Assembly: GCA_005792285.1 (NCBI GenBank) | Contig: SXSI01000033.1 | Coordinates: 1 to 43,811, forward strand | Origin: Bacteroidota bacterium | GTDB lineage: Bacteria; Bacteroidota; Ignavibacteria; UBA10030; UBA8401 | Reading direction: 5' to 3' | DNA length: 43,811 nt | Shown: positions 9,127 to 17,874 of the stretch, one piece after another | Layout of the letters: each line of letters begins with the position of its first letter | Position numbering within the stretch: position 1 is the stretch's first letter | Position numbers and translations under genes: made by a program | The notes under the pieces: generated by a model | What the model was told of the DNA's origin: nothing | Seen by the model: only the letters and a program-made list of their open reading frames with translations | Database searches by the model: none

Positions 9127-10395
9127 ATGAACAAAGTATTAGTTATAGCTTATTATTTTCCACCACTTGGTTTAAGTGGAGTGCAACGAACTTTAAAATT
9201 TGTAAAATACCTGCGTCAATATGGTTGGGAGCCGACAGTTCTTACAGTTTCTTCGCGAGGTTATTATGCGAAGGATGATTCATTAATGTTGGAATGCGAT
9301 AAATTAGGAATTGAAATTATCAGAACAGATTCTCTTGATCCAAATCAATTTTTTCGAAAACAGGATATTGTTCCGATGCCCTCTGAACGATGGAGAAAAT
9401 TTTTAAGTAGAGCAAGTGATACATTTTTTATTCCCGACAATAAAATTGGATGGAAAAATATTGCTGTAAAAAAAGCAAGTGAGTTGATAAGCAAAAATAA
9501 GTTTGATATTATTTTCGCATCAGCTCCTCCTTTCAGTTCATTTCTTATTGGAAAAGAATTAAGAGACAAATTTCATATTCCATTAGTTTTGGATTTCAGA
9601 GATCTGTGGGTTGATTATCCTTTTAAATTTTATCCAACATTTCTACATAAAAAATGGAATTTGAATTTGGAATTAAAAGCAATTAAATCTGCTGATGGTA
9701 TAGTTGTTGCGAGTCGAAGAATTAAAGAAGTACTTATTAGACGATACTCATTCCTTCGATATAATGAAGTCAATTTAATTTCACACGGATTTGATCCTGA
9801 AGATCTTCAATTGGAAAATAAAGATAAAATATCTTTAACAAATAAAATGAGATTTACTTATGCTGGTACTTTTTATGAAAACATCACTCCAGAATATTTT
9901 CTTGAAGCGGCAGCTAAAGTGCTTAAAGAATTTCCGAAACTACGTGGAAAAATTGAATTTTGTTTTGTTGGAATATTAAACATAGATCATCTACAATTAT
10001 TAAAAAAACTTGAGCTGTATGATTCAGTAAATATTTGCGGATACCTTCCGCATAAAACCTGTATGAATTATCTAATGGCGTCGGATGTATTGTGGCTAAT
10101 GATGAAGGAGGATTTATATTCTCCGGGAAAAATATTTGAATATATTGGAACTGGTAAAAAAATTCTCGGCTGTGTTCCTGTGGGATTTATGCGTGATATA
10201 ATTGAAGAAGCTAATGGCGTTGTAGTTGATCACGAAAATGTAAATGATATCGCATCTGCAATTGTTGAACTATATAAGCAATACGAACACAAAGAATTAA
10301 AAGGTGCAACTGAAGATGTAATTGCAAAATATAATCGCAAAGAGTTAACAGGTGAATTAGCAAAAACATTTATAAAACTTTTAAATGTGGTATAA
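9127..10395 (+). CDS. Glycosyltransferase, GT4-like (GT-B fold)
   Basis: The 422-residue protein begins with the GT-B start KVLVIAYYFPPLGLSGVQRT, which carries the PP-x-G-G/S loop typical of GT4 enzymes acting on surface polysaccharides. The acceptor half includes FDIIFASAPPFSSFLIG and LVLDFRDLWVDYP. The donor half has RFTYAGTFYENITPEYFLEAA and the sugar-nucleotide segment LYSPGKIFEYIGTGKKILG, whose Glu-x7-type position is ambiguous. No membrane segment is seen, so it is probably cytosolic or peripheral. The ATG abuts the previous TAA, and its own stop abuts the purD ATG. The sugar substrate is unknown; the galE-like gene downstream would fit a polysaccharide role. Confidence 0.85.
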   Translation: MNKVLVIAYYFPPLGLSGVQRTLKFVKYLRQYGWEPTVLTVSSRGYYAKDDSLMLECDKLGIEIIRTDSLDPNQFFRKQDIVPMPSERWRKFLSRASDTFFIPDNKIGWKNIAVKKASELISKNKFDIIFASAPPFSSFLIGKELRDKFHIPLVLDFRDLWVDYPFKFYPTFLHKKWNLNLELKAIKSADGIVVASRRIKEVLIRRYSFLRYNEVNLISHGFDPEDLQLENKDKISLTNKMRFTYAGTFYENITPEYFLEAAAKVLKEFPKLRGKIEFCFVGILNIDHLQLLKKLELYDSVNICGYLPHKTCMNYLMASDVLWLMMKEDLYSPGKIFEYIGTGKKILGCVPVGFMRDIIEEANGVVVDHENVNDIASAIVELYKQYEHKELKGATEDVIAKYNRKELTGELAKTFIKLLNVV

Positions 10396-11700
10396 ATGAA
10401 AATTCTTATTATTGGATCTGGTGGAAGAGAGCACGCAATTGTCTGGAAATTATCTCAAAGTCCAAAAGTAACAAAAATATTTGCAATCCCCGGAAATCCT
10501 GGAATTGCGCAACTTGCTGAATGCATTGAATTGAAAGTTGATGATACTGAAAAAATAATTAAATTTGTAAAAGATGAAAAAATAGATCTCGCAATTGTCG
10601 GTCCTGAAATTCCTTTAATGAATGGAATTGTAGATCGATTTGAAGAAGAAAAATTATTAATCTTTGGTCCACGAAAATCTGCTGCAATGTTGGAAGGGAG
10701 TAAATTGTTTGCAAAAAATTTTATGAAGCGGTATTTTATTCCAACAGCACAATTTAATTCATTTACAAATAATGAAATTGGTAATGCTATTAATTATGTG
10801 CAGTCACAAAAATATCCATTAGTAATTAAAGCTGATGGATTGGCAGCTGGAAAGGGAGTTGTAATTTGTGAATCTTTTGAGGATTGCAAAAATACAATTC
10901 AGGATTATTTTGTAAATAATATATTTGGGGAAGCGGGAAAAAAAATTGTAATTGAAGAGTATATGCAAGGTGAAGAAGTTTCGTTATTTGTTTTGACAGA
11001 TGGAGAAAAATATATTATTCTTCCATCTGCACAAGATCATAAAAAAATATTGGATGATGACAAAGGCAAAAATACCGGAGGTATGGGAGCATATTCACCA
11101 GCGAGATGCTTAACAAAACAAAATCTCGATGAAATAGAAAAAATAATTATTCAACCCACATTGCTCGGGATGAAAAATGAGGGAAATATTTATAAAGGTT
11201 GCTTGTACGTTGGTCTCATGTTGACAAATGATGGACCAAAAGTTGTAGAGTTTAATGTTCGTTTTGGAGACCCTGAAACGCAGGTTGTCCTTCCCATTTG
11301 CGAATTTGATATTGCTGATATATTTTATCAATGTGCAAATGGAAATTTAAATTTAATTGAAAAAACTAATGTAGATAATTCTAAAAATGCAGTTTGTGTA
11401 ATTTGTGCTTCAAATGGTTATCCAGATGAATACGAAGTTGGTAAACAAATAACTGGGCTTGAACAATTTAAAACTCAGGACAATATTCTTATTTTCCATT
11501 CAGGTACAAAAAATATTGGAAACGAAATAGTAACAAATGGTGGAAGAGTGCTCGGTATTACAGCAATTGGTGATGAAAAAAATATTCATCAAACAATAAA
11601 TGAAGTATATTCTGCTGTTAAGAAAATAAATTTTGATGGAATGTATTATAGAAAAGATATCGCAAAAAAAGCAATATTATGGTTGAACAAAATAAATTAA
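10396..11700 (+). CDS. purD: Phosphoribosylamine-glycine ligase (GAR synthetase)
   Basis: PurD joins 5-phosphoribosylamine and glycine with ATP in the second step of de novo purine synthesis. The 434-residue monofunctional protein begins MKILIIGSGGREHAIVWKL, the family signature. ATP-grasp motifs follow: PLVIKADGLAAGKGVVI, IEEYMQGEEVSLFVLTDG, the loop GKNTGGMGAYSPA, and EFNVRFGDPETQVVLP, which carries metal ligands. The C-terminal domain includes FHSGTKNIGNEIVTNGGRVLG. Its ATG follows the glycosyltransferase TAA directly, and its 3' end overlaps the next gene by 22 nt. It is the second purine gene in this run, after guaB. Confidence 0.97.
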   Translation: MKILIIGSGGREHAIVWKLSQSPKVTKIFAIPGNPGIAQLAECIELKVDDTEKIIKFVKDEKIDLAIVGPEIPLMNGIVDRFEEEKLLIFGPRKSAAMLEGSKLFAKNFMKRYFIPTAQFNSFTNNEIGNAINYVQSQKYPLVIKADGLAAGKGVVICESFEDCKNTIQDYFVNNIFGEAGKKIVIEEYMQGEEVSLFVLTDGEKYIILPSAQDHKKILDDDKGKNTGGMGAYSPARCLTKQNLDEIEKIIIQPTLLGMKNEGNIYKGCLYVGLMLTNDGPKVVEFNVRFGDPETQVVLPICEFDIADIFYQCANGNLNLIEKTNVDNSKNAVCVICASNGYPDEYEVGKQITGLEQFKTQDNILIFHSGTKNIGNEIVTNGGRVLGITAIGDEKNIHQTINEVYSAVKKINFDGMYYRKDIAKKAILWLNKIN

Positions 11701-12623
11701 CAATTCTTGTATCAGGTGGTGCCGGATTTATCGGTTCAAATATTGTTGATGCATATCTCTCGCAAGGGCACCAAGTAATTGTTCTCGATAATCTTTCAAC
11801 AGGGAAAAGAGAAAATGTTCCTTCAAAAGTAAAATTTTATCAACTCGATCTAAATGATTCTGGATTAGATAGAATATTCACAGAAAATAAAATAGATATA
11901 ATTAATCATCACGCAGCACAAATGGATGTTAGAAAATCTGTGATGGATCCAATGTTTGATGCAAATGTAAACATTGTTGGTTTTTTAAATTTGCTTGAAC
12001 GAGCCAGAAAACATAATGTAAAAAAAATTATCTTCTCTTCAACTGGTGGTGCAATTTATGGTGAACAATATTATTTTCCAGCTGACGAAGAACATAAGAC
12101 GCAACCACTTTCGCCTTATGGTATTTCAAAGTTAGCAACTGAAAAATATTTATATTATTACAAAGAAATTTATGGAATAGATTATATAATTTTGCGTTAT
12201 GCAAATATTTATGGTCCACGTCAAAATCCACATGGTGAAGCAGGAGTTGTTGCAATATTTATAGAAAAAATGTTGCGCAAAGGGCAACCATTTATAAATG
12301 GAGATGGAAAGCAATCAAGAGATTTTGTTTTTGTTGGCGATGTTGTTGATGCAAATTTACGAGCATTGCATTTTCAAGGTTCAGAAATTATTAATATTGG
12401 TACCGGAATTGAAACTGACATAAATTCAATATTCAAAAGCTTAAAAAAAATAATTGGTTCGAGTTGTAATGAATTATATCATCCTGCAAAACCTGGGGAA
12501 CAAATTCGAAGTTTAATATCAAATCAAAAAGCTGAACGATTACTAAATTGGAAACCAACTTATTCAATCGAAGAAGGATTGAAGTTAACCGTCGAATATT
12601 TTAGAAAACAAATATCTGAATAA
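11679..12623 (+). CDS. galE: NAD-dependent sugar-nucleotide epimerase, UDP-glucose 4-epimerase-like
   Basis: This is an extended SDR of 314 residues. The NAD-binding motif SGGAGFIGSNIVDAYL is near residues 12-27. The catalytic site has SSTGGAIYG and YGISKLATEKYLYYY (the YxxxK motif), then LRYANIYGPRQNPHGEAGVV and SRDFVFVGDVVDANL. This is the compact pattern of UDP-glucose/galactose 4-epimerases and related UDP-sugar epimerases. The start overlaps the purD end by 22 nt, and no other in-frame start gives the complete Rossmann loop. The stop overlaps the meaB ATG by one base. Together with the glycosyltransferase two genes upstream it may serve surface glycan synthesis. The exact sugar is not determined. 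Confidence 0.85.
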   Translation: MVEQNKLTILVSGGAGFIGSNIVDAYLSQGHQVIVLDNLSTGKRENVPSKVKFYQLDLNDSGLDRIFTENKIDIINHHAAQMDVRKSVMDPMFDANVNIVGFLNLLERARKHNVKKIIFSSTGGAIYGEQYYFPADEEHKTQPLSPYGISKLATEKYLYYYKEIYGIDYIILRYANIYGPRQNPHGEAGVVAIFIEKMLRKGQPFINGDGKQSRDFVFVGDVVDANLRALHFQGSEIINIGTGIETDINSIFKSLKKIIGSSCNELYHPAKPGEQIRSLISNQKAERLLNWKPTYSIEEGLKLTVEYFRKQISE

Positions 12624-13567
12624 TGGGAAGTCTTCCATTTTCAATAAATGAAGTTTTGAGTGGTGAAAAAAGATCCATTGCCAAAGCAATTACATTTGTA
12701 GAAAATGAAGAAAAAGGATATCTGGAATTTCTAAATGAAATTTATAAAAAAAGAAAAAATGGATATCGAATTGGAATTACAGGGCCTCCCGGCGCAGGAA
12801 AAAGTACAATAACTTCAAAATTAGCAATTTTATATAAGGATTTTGGTTTTCGAGTTGGAATAATTGCAGTTGATCCCACGAGCCCATTTACTGGAGGAGC
12901 TTTGCTTGGCGACCGTGTCCGAATGTCAGCAATCGAACTTGATCCAAATATTTTTATTAGAAGTATGGCTTCGCGTGGAAGTTTGGGTGGATTAAGTAAA
13001 TCAACTCGCGAAGTATCGGATGTTCTCGATGCTGCAGGATTTGAAATTATTTTGCTTGAAACTGTTGGCGTCGGTCAATCTGAACTTGACATTGTTCGTG
13101 CTGCAGATACAACTATTGTAACTTTGGTTCCAGAATCTGGTGATGTGATTCAAGCTATGAAAGCCGGTTTAATGGAAATTGCTGATATATTTTTAATAAA
13201 TAAATCTGATCGACCTGGTTCTGAACAAGCAGTTATGTCCATTCAAACTATTTTGGGATTAAGAGATCATGACGAAACAACTTGGATTCCAAAAATTATT
13301 AAAACAATTGCAACGGATGGGAAGGGTGTTGAAAATATAATCTCTGCTGTTAGCGAGCATAAAAATAAAATGGAAAAAGAGGGATCTTTACAAAAACGTC
13401 GAATTGACAGAGAAAAAGAAAGAATTGAAGAGTTAGTAAATCAAAATCTTTTAAATAATTTTTGGGATGAAAAGAAGAAAAATATTTTAAATTCAAACCT
13501 AGAGAATTTAATAGAAAATAAAATTACACCTTATGAATTATTGAATAGATTAGTTAATGAAAAATGA
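12623..13567 (+). CDS. meaB: MeaB/ArgK-type G3E GTPase, cobalamin mutase chaperone
   Basis: MeaB is a GTPase that loads and protects adenosylcobalamin mutases, typically methylmalonyl-CoA mutase. The 314-residue protein has the P-loop GITGPPGAGKSTITS (about residues 51-65), AVDPTSPFTGGALLGDRVRM, the switch region RSMASRGSLGGLS, ETVGVGQSELDIV and the guanine motif NKSD. The C-terminal helical dimerisation arm is present. It is the last gene of the plus-strand run and overlaps the epimerase stop by one base. No mutase gene is visible in the window, so the client must be encoded elsewhere. Confidence 0.95.
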   Translation: MGSLPFSINEVLSGEKRSIAKAITFVENEEKGYLEFLNEIYKKRKNGYRIGITGPPGAGKSTITSKLAILYKDFGFRVGIIAVDPTSPFTGGALLGDRVRMSAIELDPNIFIRSMASRGSLGGLSKSTREVSDVLDAAGFEIILLETVGVGQSELDIVRAADTTIVTLVPESGDVIQAMKAGLMEIADIFLINKSDRPGSEQAVMSIQTILGLRDHDETTWIPKIIKTIATDGKGVENIISAVSEHKNKMEKEGSLQKRRIDREKERIEELVNQNLLNNFWDEKKKNILNSNLENLIENKITPYELLNRLVNEK

Positions 13568-13600
13568 TCTATTCAGTTAAATTCAAAATTAATAAAAATA

Positions 13601-14008
13601 TTATTGAGTTGAAGTTTTAGAATATAATTTATTTAAAACAATACCAATAATTATAAGTTCAACCAATCCGGATAAATACCATTTTAAAGTCAAACTATAA
13701 GTAATTGGAAAAAGCGCATATGTGAAATATGCAATCGGAAGAAAAGAAATAAGTGACATATAAAAACCAAAACGAATTCCTTCTCCAACTCCACTTCCTT
13801 CATGTCCCTTTGAATAAATAAAAGTTAAACCGAAAGCCATAAATAAATAGACTACATAAAAAACGAGAAATTTGTATTCAGCTCTTGTTACAGATTGTAG
13901 AAGCAAAAGCTCCCAATCGCTCCCAAGAATAAAAACATTAACTAAGGGCTCCATAATTCCAAGTAGCACAAAAGTTATTCCAACAGAAATCCAAAATTTT
14001 TTATCCAT
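13601..14008 (-). CDS. Four-helix integral membrane protein of unknown function
   Basis: The 135-residue protein has four hydrophobic segments, at about residues 6-26, 46-64, 80-102 and 107-127. A conserved-looking loop (YSKGHEGSGVGEGIRFGFY) lies between helices 2 and 3. I cannot name the family. The start is well supported: AGGAGA lies 4 nt upstream of the ATG (14013-14018), a stronger Shine-Dalgarno than most genes here have. It is the last gene of the minus-strand run after rlmB and converges on meaB. Confidence 0.75.
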   Translation of the reverse strand: MDKKFWISVGITFVLLGIMEPLVNVFILGSDWELLLLQSVTRAEYKFLVFYVVYLFMAFGLTFIYSKGHEGSGVGEGIRFGFYMSLISFLPIAYFTYALFPITYSLTLKWYLSGLVELIIIGIVLNKLYSKTSTQ

Positions 14009-14031
14009 AAAATCTCCTTTTTAATGCTAAT

Positions 14032-14772
14032 TTATTTTGTTGAATTTGTCCGTTGCCGAAATGTTTCGTACATAACAATTCCACCGGCAACAGAAGCATT
14101 TAGTGAATCAAAAAGAGGTGACATCGGAATTTTTACAACATCTGTGCAATGTTCCATTACAATTTTACGCATTCCGCGACCTTCATTTCCGATAATAATA
14201 GCAATTGGAATATTCAAATCAAAATTTGTAAATGAAGTTTTCGCATTCATTTCAGTTCCAATAACAGTAATATTTTCTTCCTTCAGCGAATCAATAGTAG
14301 AAACAATATTTGAAACGCGAGCAAGTGGAAAATGTTCGATTGCGCCTGAAGAAGTTTTTGCAACCGTTTGATTTATTGGCGCAGTGTGATGTTTTGGAAT
14401 AATTCCTCCGTGTGCACCGCAACAAAGAGCAGTTCTAATTAGTGCACCGAGATTATGTGGATCTTCAATTTCGTCGAAAATAACAAAAAATGGATTTTCA
14501 TTTTTCGACTTAGCAATTGCGAATAAAGTTTCAATAGTAACAAATATATGTTCAGCTGCTTCTGCCATAACTCCTTGTGATTTTTCCGAATTCTGAAGTT
14601 TGTCGAATTTAATTTGTTGAAGTCTCACCAGTTCAACATTTTGTTTTTGAGCAAGTGAAATAATTTCAGTAATAACAGGCCCGTGAGAGGTTTCTGAAAT
14701 AATAATTTTTTTTATTTCACGAAAAGCTTTTAATGCTTCACAAATTGGATTTCTACCGTATAAATTATTCAT
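14032..14772 (-). CDS. rlmB: 23S rRNA (guanosine-2'-O-)-methyltransferase of the SpoU/TrmH family
   Basis: This is an RlmB-like SPOUT methyltransferase of 246 residues. It probably methylates the 2'-O of the 23S rRNA P-loop guanosine (E. coli G2251) using SAM. The N-terminal L30e-like substrate domain begins YGRNPICEALKAFREIKKI. The three SpoU motifs are DPHNLGALIRTA (motif 1), IIIGNEGRGMR (motif 2) and IPMSPLFDSLNASVAGGIV (motif 3), which together form the knotted SAM site. The length matches the family. It sits just downstream of the 55-residue membrane microprotein on the same strand. A TrmH-type tRNA substrate is the main alternative. Confidence 0.93.
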   Translation of the reverse strand: MNNLYGRNPICEALKAFREIKKIIISETSHGPVITEIISLAQKQNVELVRLQQIKFDKLQNSEKSQGVMAEAAEHIFVTIETLFAIAKSKNENPFFVIFDEIEDPHNLGALIRTALCCGAHGGIIPKHHTAPINQTVAKTSSGAIEHFPLARVSNIVSTIDSLKEENITVIGTEMNAKTSFTNFDLNIPIAIIIGNEGRGMRKIVMEHCTDVVKIPMSPLFDSLNASVAGGIVMYETFRQRTNSTK

Positions 14773-14784
14773 ATCAATAATATT

Positions 14785-14952
14785 TTATTTTTTAACAAAA
14801 ATTTTTTCTAAACCCCAGCCTGATAAAAAAGAAATAATGCCGCCGATAAATAAATAATATTCACCCCATTGATCTCCACGAACACCAACAACAAGCGCAA
14901 TCATTAATGCTGCGATTCCGAATGCTTCAAAAGATTTAGCAATTATTTTCAT
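14785..14952 (-). CDS. 55-residue two-helix membrane microprotein
   Basis: This small frame encodes MKIIAKSFEAFGIAALMIA and continues to a terminal LEKIFVKK. Hydrophobic stretches at about residues 10-23 and 32-46 suggest two membrane helices. Between them are a short polar loop (RGDQWGEYY), and basic residues sit at both ends. Its ATG overlaps the TGA of the glutaredoxin-like gene as ATGA, and rlmB starts 12 nt after its stop. It therefore fits perfectly into an otherwise empty slot of the operon, which is the main argument that it is real. I do not recognise a family. Confidence 0.65.
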   Translation of the reverse strand: MKIIAKSFEAFGIAALMIALVVGVRGDQWGEYYLFIGGIISFLSGWGLEKIFVKK

Positions 14953-15185
14953 TTTAATAACAATTCGCGCAACTTTGGTTCAGAAACTCTACCACTCATC
15001 ACTTCAACATTTTCAATTAATATTACCGGAAATTTATTTTTATAGTTTTCAAATTGGAAATGTTGACTATCAATTTTATTTGTTGTAAAATTAAATTGAA
15101 TTTTATTTTGAAGTTTTGTAATAATTGTTTCTGCAATTTCACAAAGCTGGCAACCTTCTTTTGAAAATAAAGTAACATTCTTCAT
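14949..15185 (-). CDS. Glutaredoxin-like thiol-redox protein (DUF836-like)
   Basis: The 78-residue thioredoxin-fold protein begins KNVTLFSKEGCQLCEIAE, with a CxxC redox motif at Cys12/Cys15. KFPVILIENVEVMSGRV provides the cis-proline and the following strand, as in the DUF836/glutaredoxin-like family. It lacks a signal peptide and is presumably cytosolic. Both ends overlap neighbours as ATGA: its ATG with the lgt stop, and its TGA with the ATG of the 55-residue protein. This implies translational coupling. The redox partner is unknown. Confidence 0.85.
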   Translation of the reverse strand: MKNVTLFSKEGCQLCEIAETIITKLQNKIQFNFTTNKIDSQHFQFENYKNKFPVILIENVEVMSGRVSEPKLRELLLK

Positions 15186-16003
15186 GATTGAATTTGGAAG
15201 TTTGATTTTGTTAATCGGAAATAACCAACAGTGCCAATTGTAATTAAGACTAAAGCTATTAATTGTGCTTCCGAAAATCCAAATATTAATCTGTCGTTAA
15301 TTCTTATAAATTCAATTATAAATCTTTCAAAACCGGCAAGTATTAAATATTTCATAAATACCAAGCCAACTGGTGAATCTTGTTTTCGATTTATCCATAA
15401 AATAATAAAAAGGAGAGTACAAATAATAAATTCATAAAAAGGAGTTGGATGACAAAGAGTTGTATCAGGAACAATACCATTTGGAAATTTAGAAGTTATT
15501 TCTGCAAAACCACGAAATGCATATGATGGAGGAAATGTTCCGTTCGAATAATCCGTTCCCCACGGAAGATTTGTTGGAAATCCGTAGTCGCCATCTCCTG
15601 CAAGATGACAACCAATTCGTGCAAATCCATATGCAAATAATAATCCGGGAGAAATAGAATCTGCAATTGCATAAAATGAAATATTATTTTTTTTACAAAA
15701 CTGCCAGATTAAAATAGTTGCTAAAATAAATCCACCATAAAAAGTTAAACCTCCTGGTGAAAATGCCATTTGAAATGGGTTTCGTGAAAAGGAATCCCAA
15801 TTTTCAAACAGATAAAGAATTTTTGATCCAATTATTCCACCAATTAATGCACGCAATATTACATTATTTGCAAAGTCAGGATTTATATTTTTACGACGTA
15901 ACTCAAAGGACAATAAATAATTTCCGATTAAAAAAGCCAAGCCCATCATCAATCCAAAACTATAAATTGGGATTCCTCCAATTTCAAAAAGAATTGGCCT
16001 CAT
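15182..16003 (-). CDS. lgt: Prolipoprotein diacylglyceryl transferase
   Basis: Lgt transfers diacylglycerol from phosphatidylglycerol to the lipobox Cys of prolipoproteins in the inner membrane. The 273-residue polytopic protein shows IPIYSFGLMMGLAFLIG at the N-terminus, SPGGLTFYGGFILA (Lgt signature), and FARIGCHLAGDGDYGFPT with the conserved Arg, Gly and acidic loop. HPTPFYEFIICTLLFIILW and the late ERFIIEFIRIND (conserved Glu-Arg) follow. About seven membrane helices are visible. It overlaps hisS and the glutaredoxin-like gene by 4 nt at either end (ATGA). Its substrates are likely to include the lipoproteins encoded at 21573 and 42687. Confidence 0.95.
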   Translation of the reverse strand: MRPILFEIGGIPIYSFGLMMGLAFLIGNYLLSFELRRKNINPDFANNVILRALIGGIIGSKILYLFENWDSFSRNPFQMAFSPGGLTFYGGFILATILIWQFCKKNNISFYAIADSISPGLLFAYGFARIGCHLAGDGDYGFPTNLPWGTDYSNGTFPPSYAFRGFAEITSKFPNGIVPDTTLCHPTPFYEFIICTLLFIILWINRKQDSPVGLVFMKYLILAGFERFIIEFIRINDRLIFGFSEAQLIALVLITIGTVGYFRLTKSNFQIQS

Positions 16004-17262
16004 TTATTAATTATTGATTTTAATTCTTCGACTTGTAAAGGAATTTTTAAGGAATGGGAAATGTTAGTTTTCATTCCCTTTATTGTGAGTGACTTTTCGG
16101 TTAATTCTTTTTCTCCAACAAGAATTAGGAATTTTGCATTTTGTCTATCTGCTTCTCGCAATTGCGATTTTACACTTCTGTTTAGTAAATCAAATTCAGT
16201 TGAAATCCCGGCATTTCTACAATGTTGTGCGAGAGTGAAAATATAATCTTTTCCTTTCTCATCCGCACTAGCAAGAAATAATTGTAAAATATTTTCAGAA
16301 TGAAAATTATTATTTTCTTTTTCCAATGCAATTAGTAAACGTTCAATTCCTCCAGCAAATCCGACTGCTGGTGTTGGTTTTCCGCCAAGTTGCAAAGTTA
16401 GTAAATCGTATCTTCCTCCACCAGAAAGTGCATCTTGTGAACCAAGGTTTTCAGAAATAAATTCGAATGCTGTTTTTGTATAATAATCTAATCCACGAAC
16501 AAGTTTATAGTTAATTGAATATGGTTGGTTCGCATTTTTAAGAAGCTGACATAATTCTTCAAAATGTGATTTACACGATTCGCATAAATAGTCAAAGATT
16601 ACGGGAATATTTTTAAGCGCATCTTGATCTTGTTTATCTTTTGAATCCAAAACACGTAAAGGATTTTTATCAATTCTATTTTTACTTAATTCAGTTAAAT
16701 TATTTTTGATATTATTTAATTCATTAACCAATTTTATTTTATAATTTGGTCTGCAATTTTCACATCCAACTGAATTAATAATTAAAGTAAAATTTGTTAA
16801 TCCTAAATTTTTAAGAATTGCGGCGTTAAGTAGAATAATTTCTGAATCGGCAATTGCGTTTGGTGAACCTAAAATTTCTGCTCCATATTGATGAAATTCT
16901 CTAAGTCGTCCAGCTTGTGGTCTTTCTTGCCTAAACATTGGAGAGATATAATATAATTTTGTAGAAGGTTGTTCTTCGCCAAGATGATGTTGAATATACG
17001 AACGAACAACACTTGCAGTTCCTTCAGGTTTTAAAGTTACACTTTCGTTACTTCTGTCTAAAAAAGTATACATTTCTTTTGAAACAATATCTGTTTCTTC
17101 ACCAATACTTCTACTAAAGAGCGAAGTATTTTCAAGTAATGGTGTTCGAATTTCTTTAAAGTGAAAAAGTTGACTTAGAGAATGAATTATTTTTTCAACA
17201 TGCTGCCACTTTGAACTTTCGTTCGGCAGAATATCCTTCATTCCTTTTATGGATGAAATCAT
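16000..17262 (-). CDS. hisS: Histidyl-tRNA synthetase
   Basis: HisS is a class II synthetase that charges tRNA-His. The 420-residue length is normal. MISSIKGMKDILPNES is the usual N-terminus. Motif 2 is visible as FRQERPQAGRLREFHQYGAE. The histidine-specific motifs are LVRGLDYYTKTAFEF and ALSGGGRYDLL, and motif 3 lies in AVGFAGGIERLLIAL. The C-terminal anticodon-binding domain contains DRQNAKFLILVGEKEL. It overlaps lgt by 4 nt, and the ptsN-like gene lies just upstream on the same strand. Confidence 0.97.
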   Translation of the reverse strand: MISSIKGMKDILPNESSKWQHVEKIIHSLSQLFHFKEIRTPLLENTSLFSRSIGEETDIVSKEMYTFLDRSNESVTLKPEGTASVVRSYIQHHLGEEQPSTKLYYISPMFRQERPQAGRLREFHQYGAEILGSPNAIADSEIILLNAAILKNLGLTNFTLIINSVGCENCRPNYKIKLVNELNNIKNNLTELSKNRIDKNPLRVLDSKDKQDQDALKNIPVIFDYLCESCKSHFEELCQLLKNANQPYSINYKLVRGLDYYTKTAFEFISENLGSQDALSGGGRYDLLTLQLGGKPTPAVGFAGGIERLLIALEKENNNFHSENILQLFLASADEKGKDYIFTLAQHCRNAGISTEFDLLNRSVKSQLREADRQNAKFLILVGEKELTEKSLTIKGMKTNISHSLKIPLQVEELKSIINK

Positions 17263-17263
17263 T

Positions 17264-17734
17264 TTAGTGAATTAAAATAGTTTGTTCCGTAATAATAAAT
17301 AAGTCAAAAATTTCTTGTGGAGTTTTAAGCGATAACAATTTCGTTCTAAAAGATTCCTCGTTCATTAAGCGGGAAACTCTGCTTAATAATTTAATATGAA
17401 TATCAACTTGCTCTTCTCTACAAAGTAACAAGAAAACTAAACTAACTGGTGAGCCATCAAGTGATTGATAATCAACTGGCTCGGTAGTAGTTGCAAATGC
17501 AACAATAACATCACTAACCGAATTTGTTTTGGCATGTGGAAAAGCAAATCCATGCCCGACTCCGGTTGAAATTATTTTTTCTCTTTCAAGAACTGAAACA
17601 AGAATTTTATCATAATCAACAATGAATGGTGAGTTTTTTACAGACTCCACCATTTTCTGAATTAAATCTTGTTTATCAATTGCTGTAATTTTAGCAGCTA
17701 TGTTTTCAACTTTAAGTATGTCTTTGATTCGCAT
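17264..17734 (-). CDS. ptsN: PTS EIIA domain protein, PtsN-like
   Basis: This is a 156-residue stand-alone EIIA of the fructose/nitrogen class. It starts MRIKDILKVENIAAKITA and carries TGVGHGFAFPHAKT, in which His67 is the phosphorylation site. LVFLLLCREEQVDIHIKLLSR is the usual following block. In proteobacteria such proteins regulate rather than transport. No EII transporter, HPr or EI gene is seen here, so a regulatory role is inferred. It is the first gene of the minus-strand run: hisS begins 1 nt after it, and 140 nt of non-coding DNA lies upstream. Confidence 0.88.
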   Translation of the reverse strand: MRIKDILKVENIAAKITAIDKQDLIQKMVESVKNSPFIVDYDKILVSVLEREKIISTGVGHGFAFPHAKTNSVSDVIVAFATTTEPVDYQSLDGSPVSLVFLLLCREEQVDIHIKLLSRVSRLMNEESFRTKLLSLKTPQEIFDLFIITEQTILIH

Positions 17735-17874
17735 TTTAGAATAAAATTTGTAAAATATAGCAGTTAAGTAGGGGAATGTAAAGAAGAAATTACAATAAGT
17801 CCTCTAAAATATAATTTCACTATCGGATAGGTCGATATTGCTTTTTCATCAAATAAGAAATAATTTGAACCTAA
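17735..17874. other. Intergenic region between divergent ptsN-like and GAF-protein genes
   Basis: This 140-nt AT-rich spacer must hold the promoters for both divergent units. I see no exact TAnnTTTG box, no clear palindrome and no small frame with a plausible start. Confidence 0.5.

Noticed and set aside
12623-13567. A methylmalonyl-CoA mutase fused or adjacent to MeaB
   Set aside because: The protein ends at normal MeaB length, and neither neighbour has a B12-binding DxHxxG motif.
13568-13600. Bidirectional terminator between convergent meaB and the membrane-protein gene
   Set aside because: The 33-nt spacer is AT-rich with no GC-containing stem.
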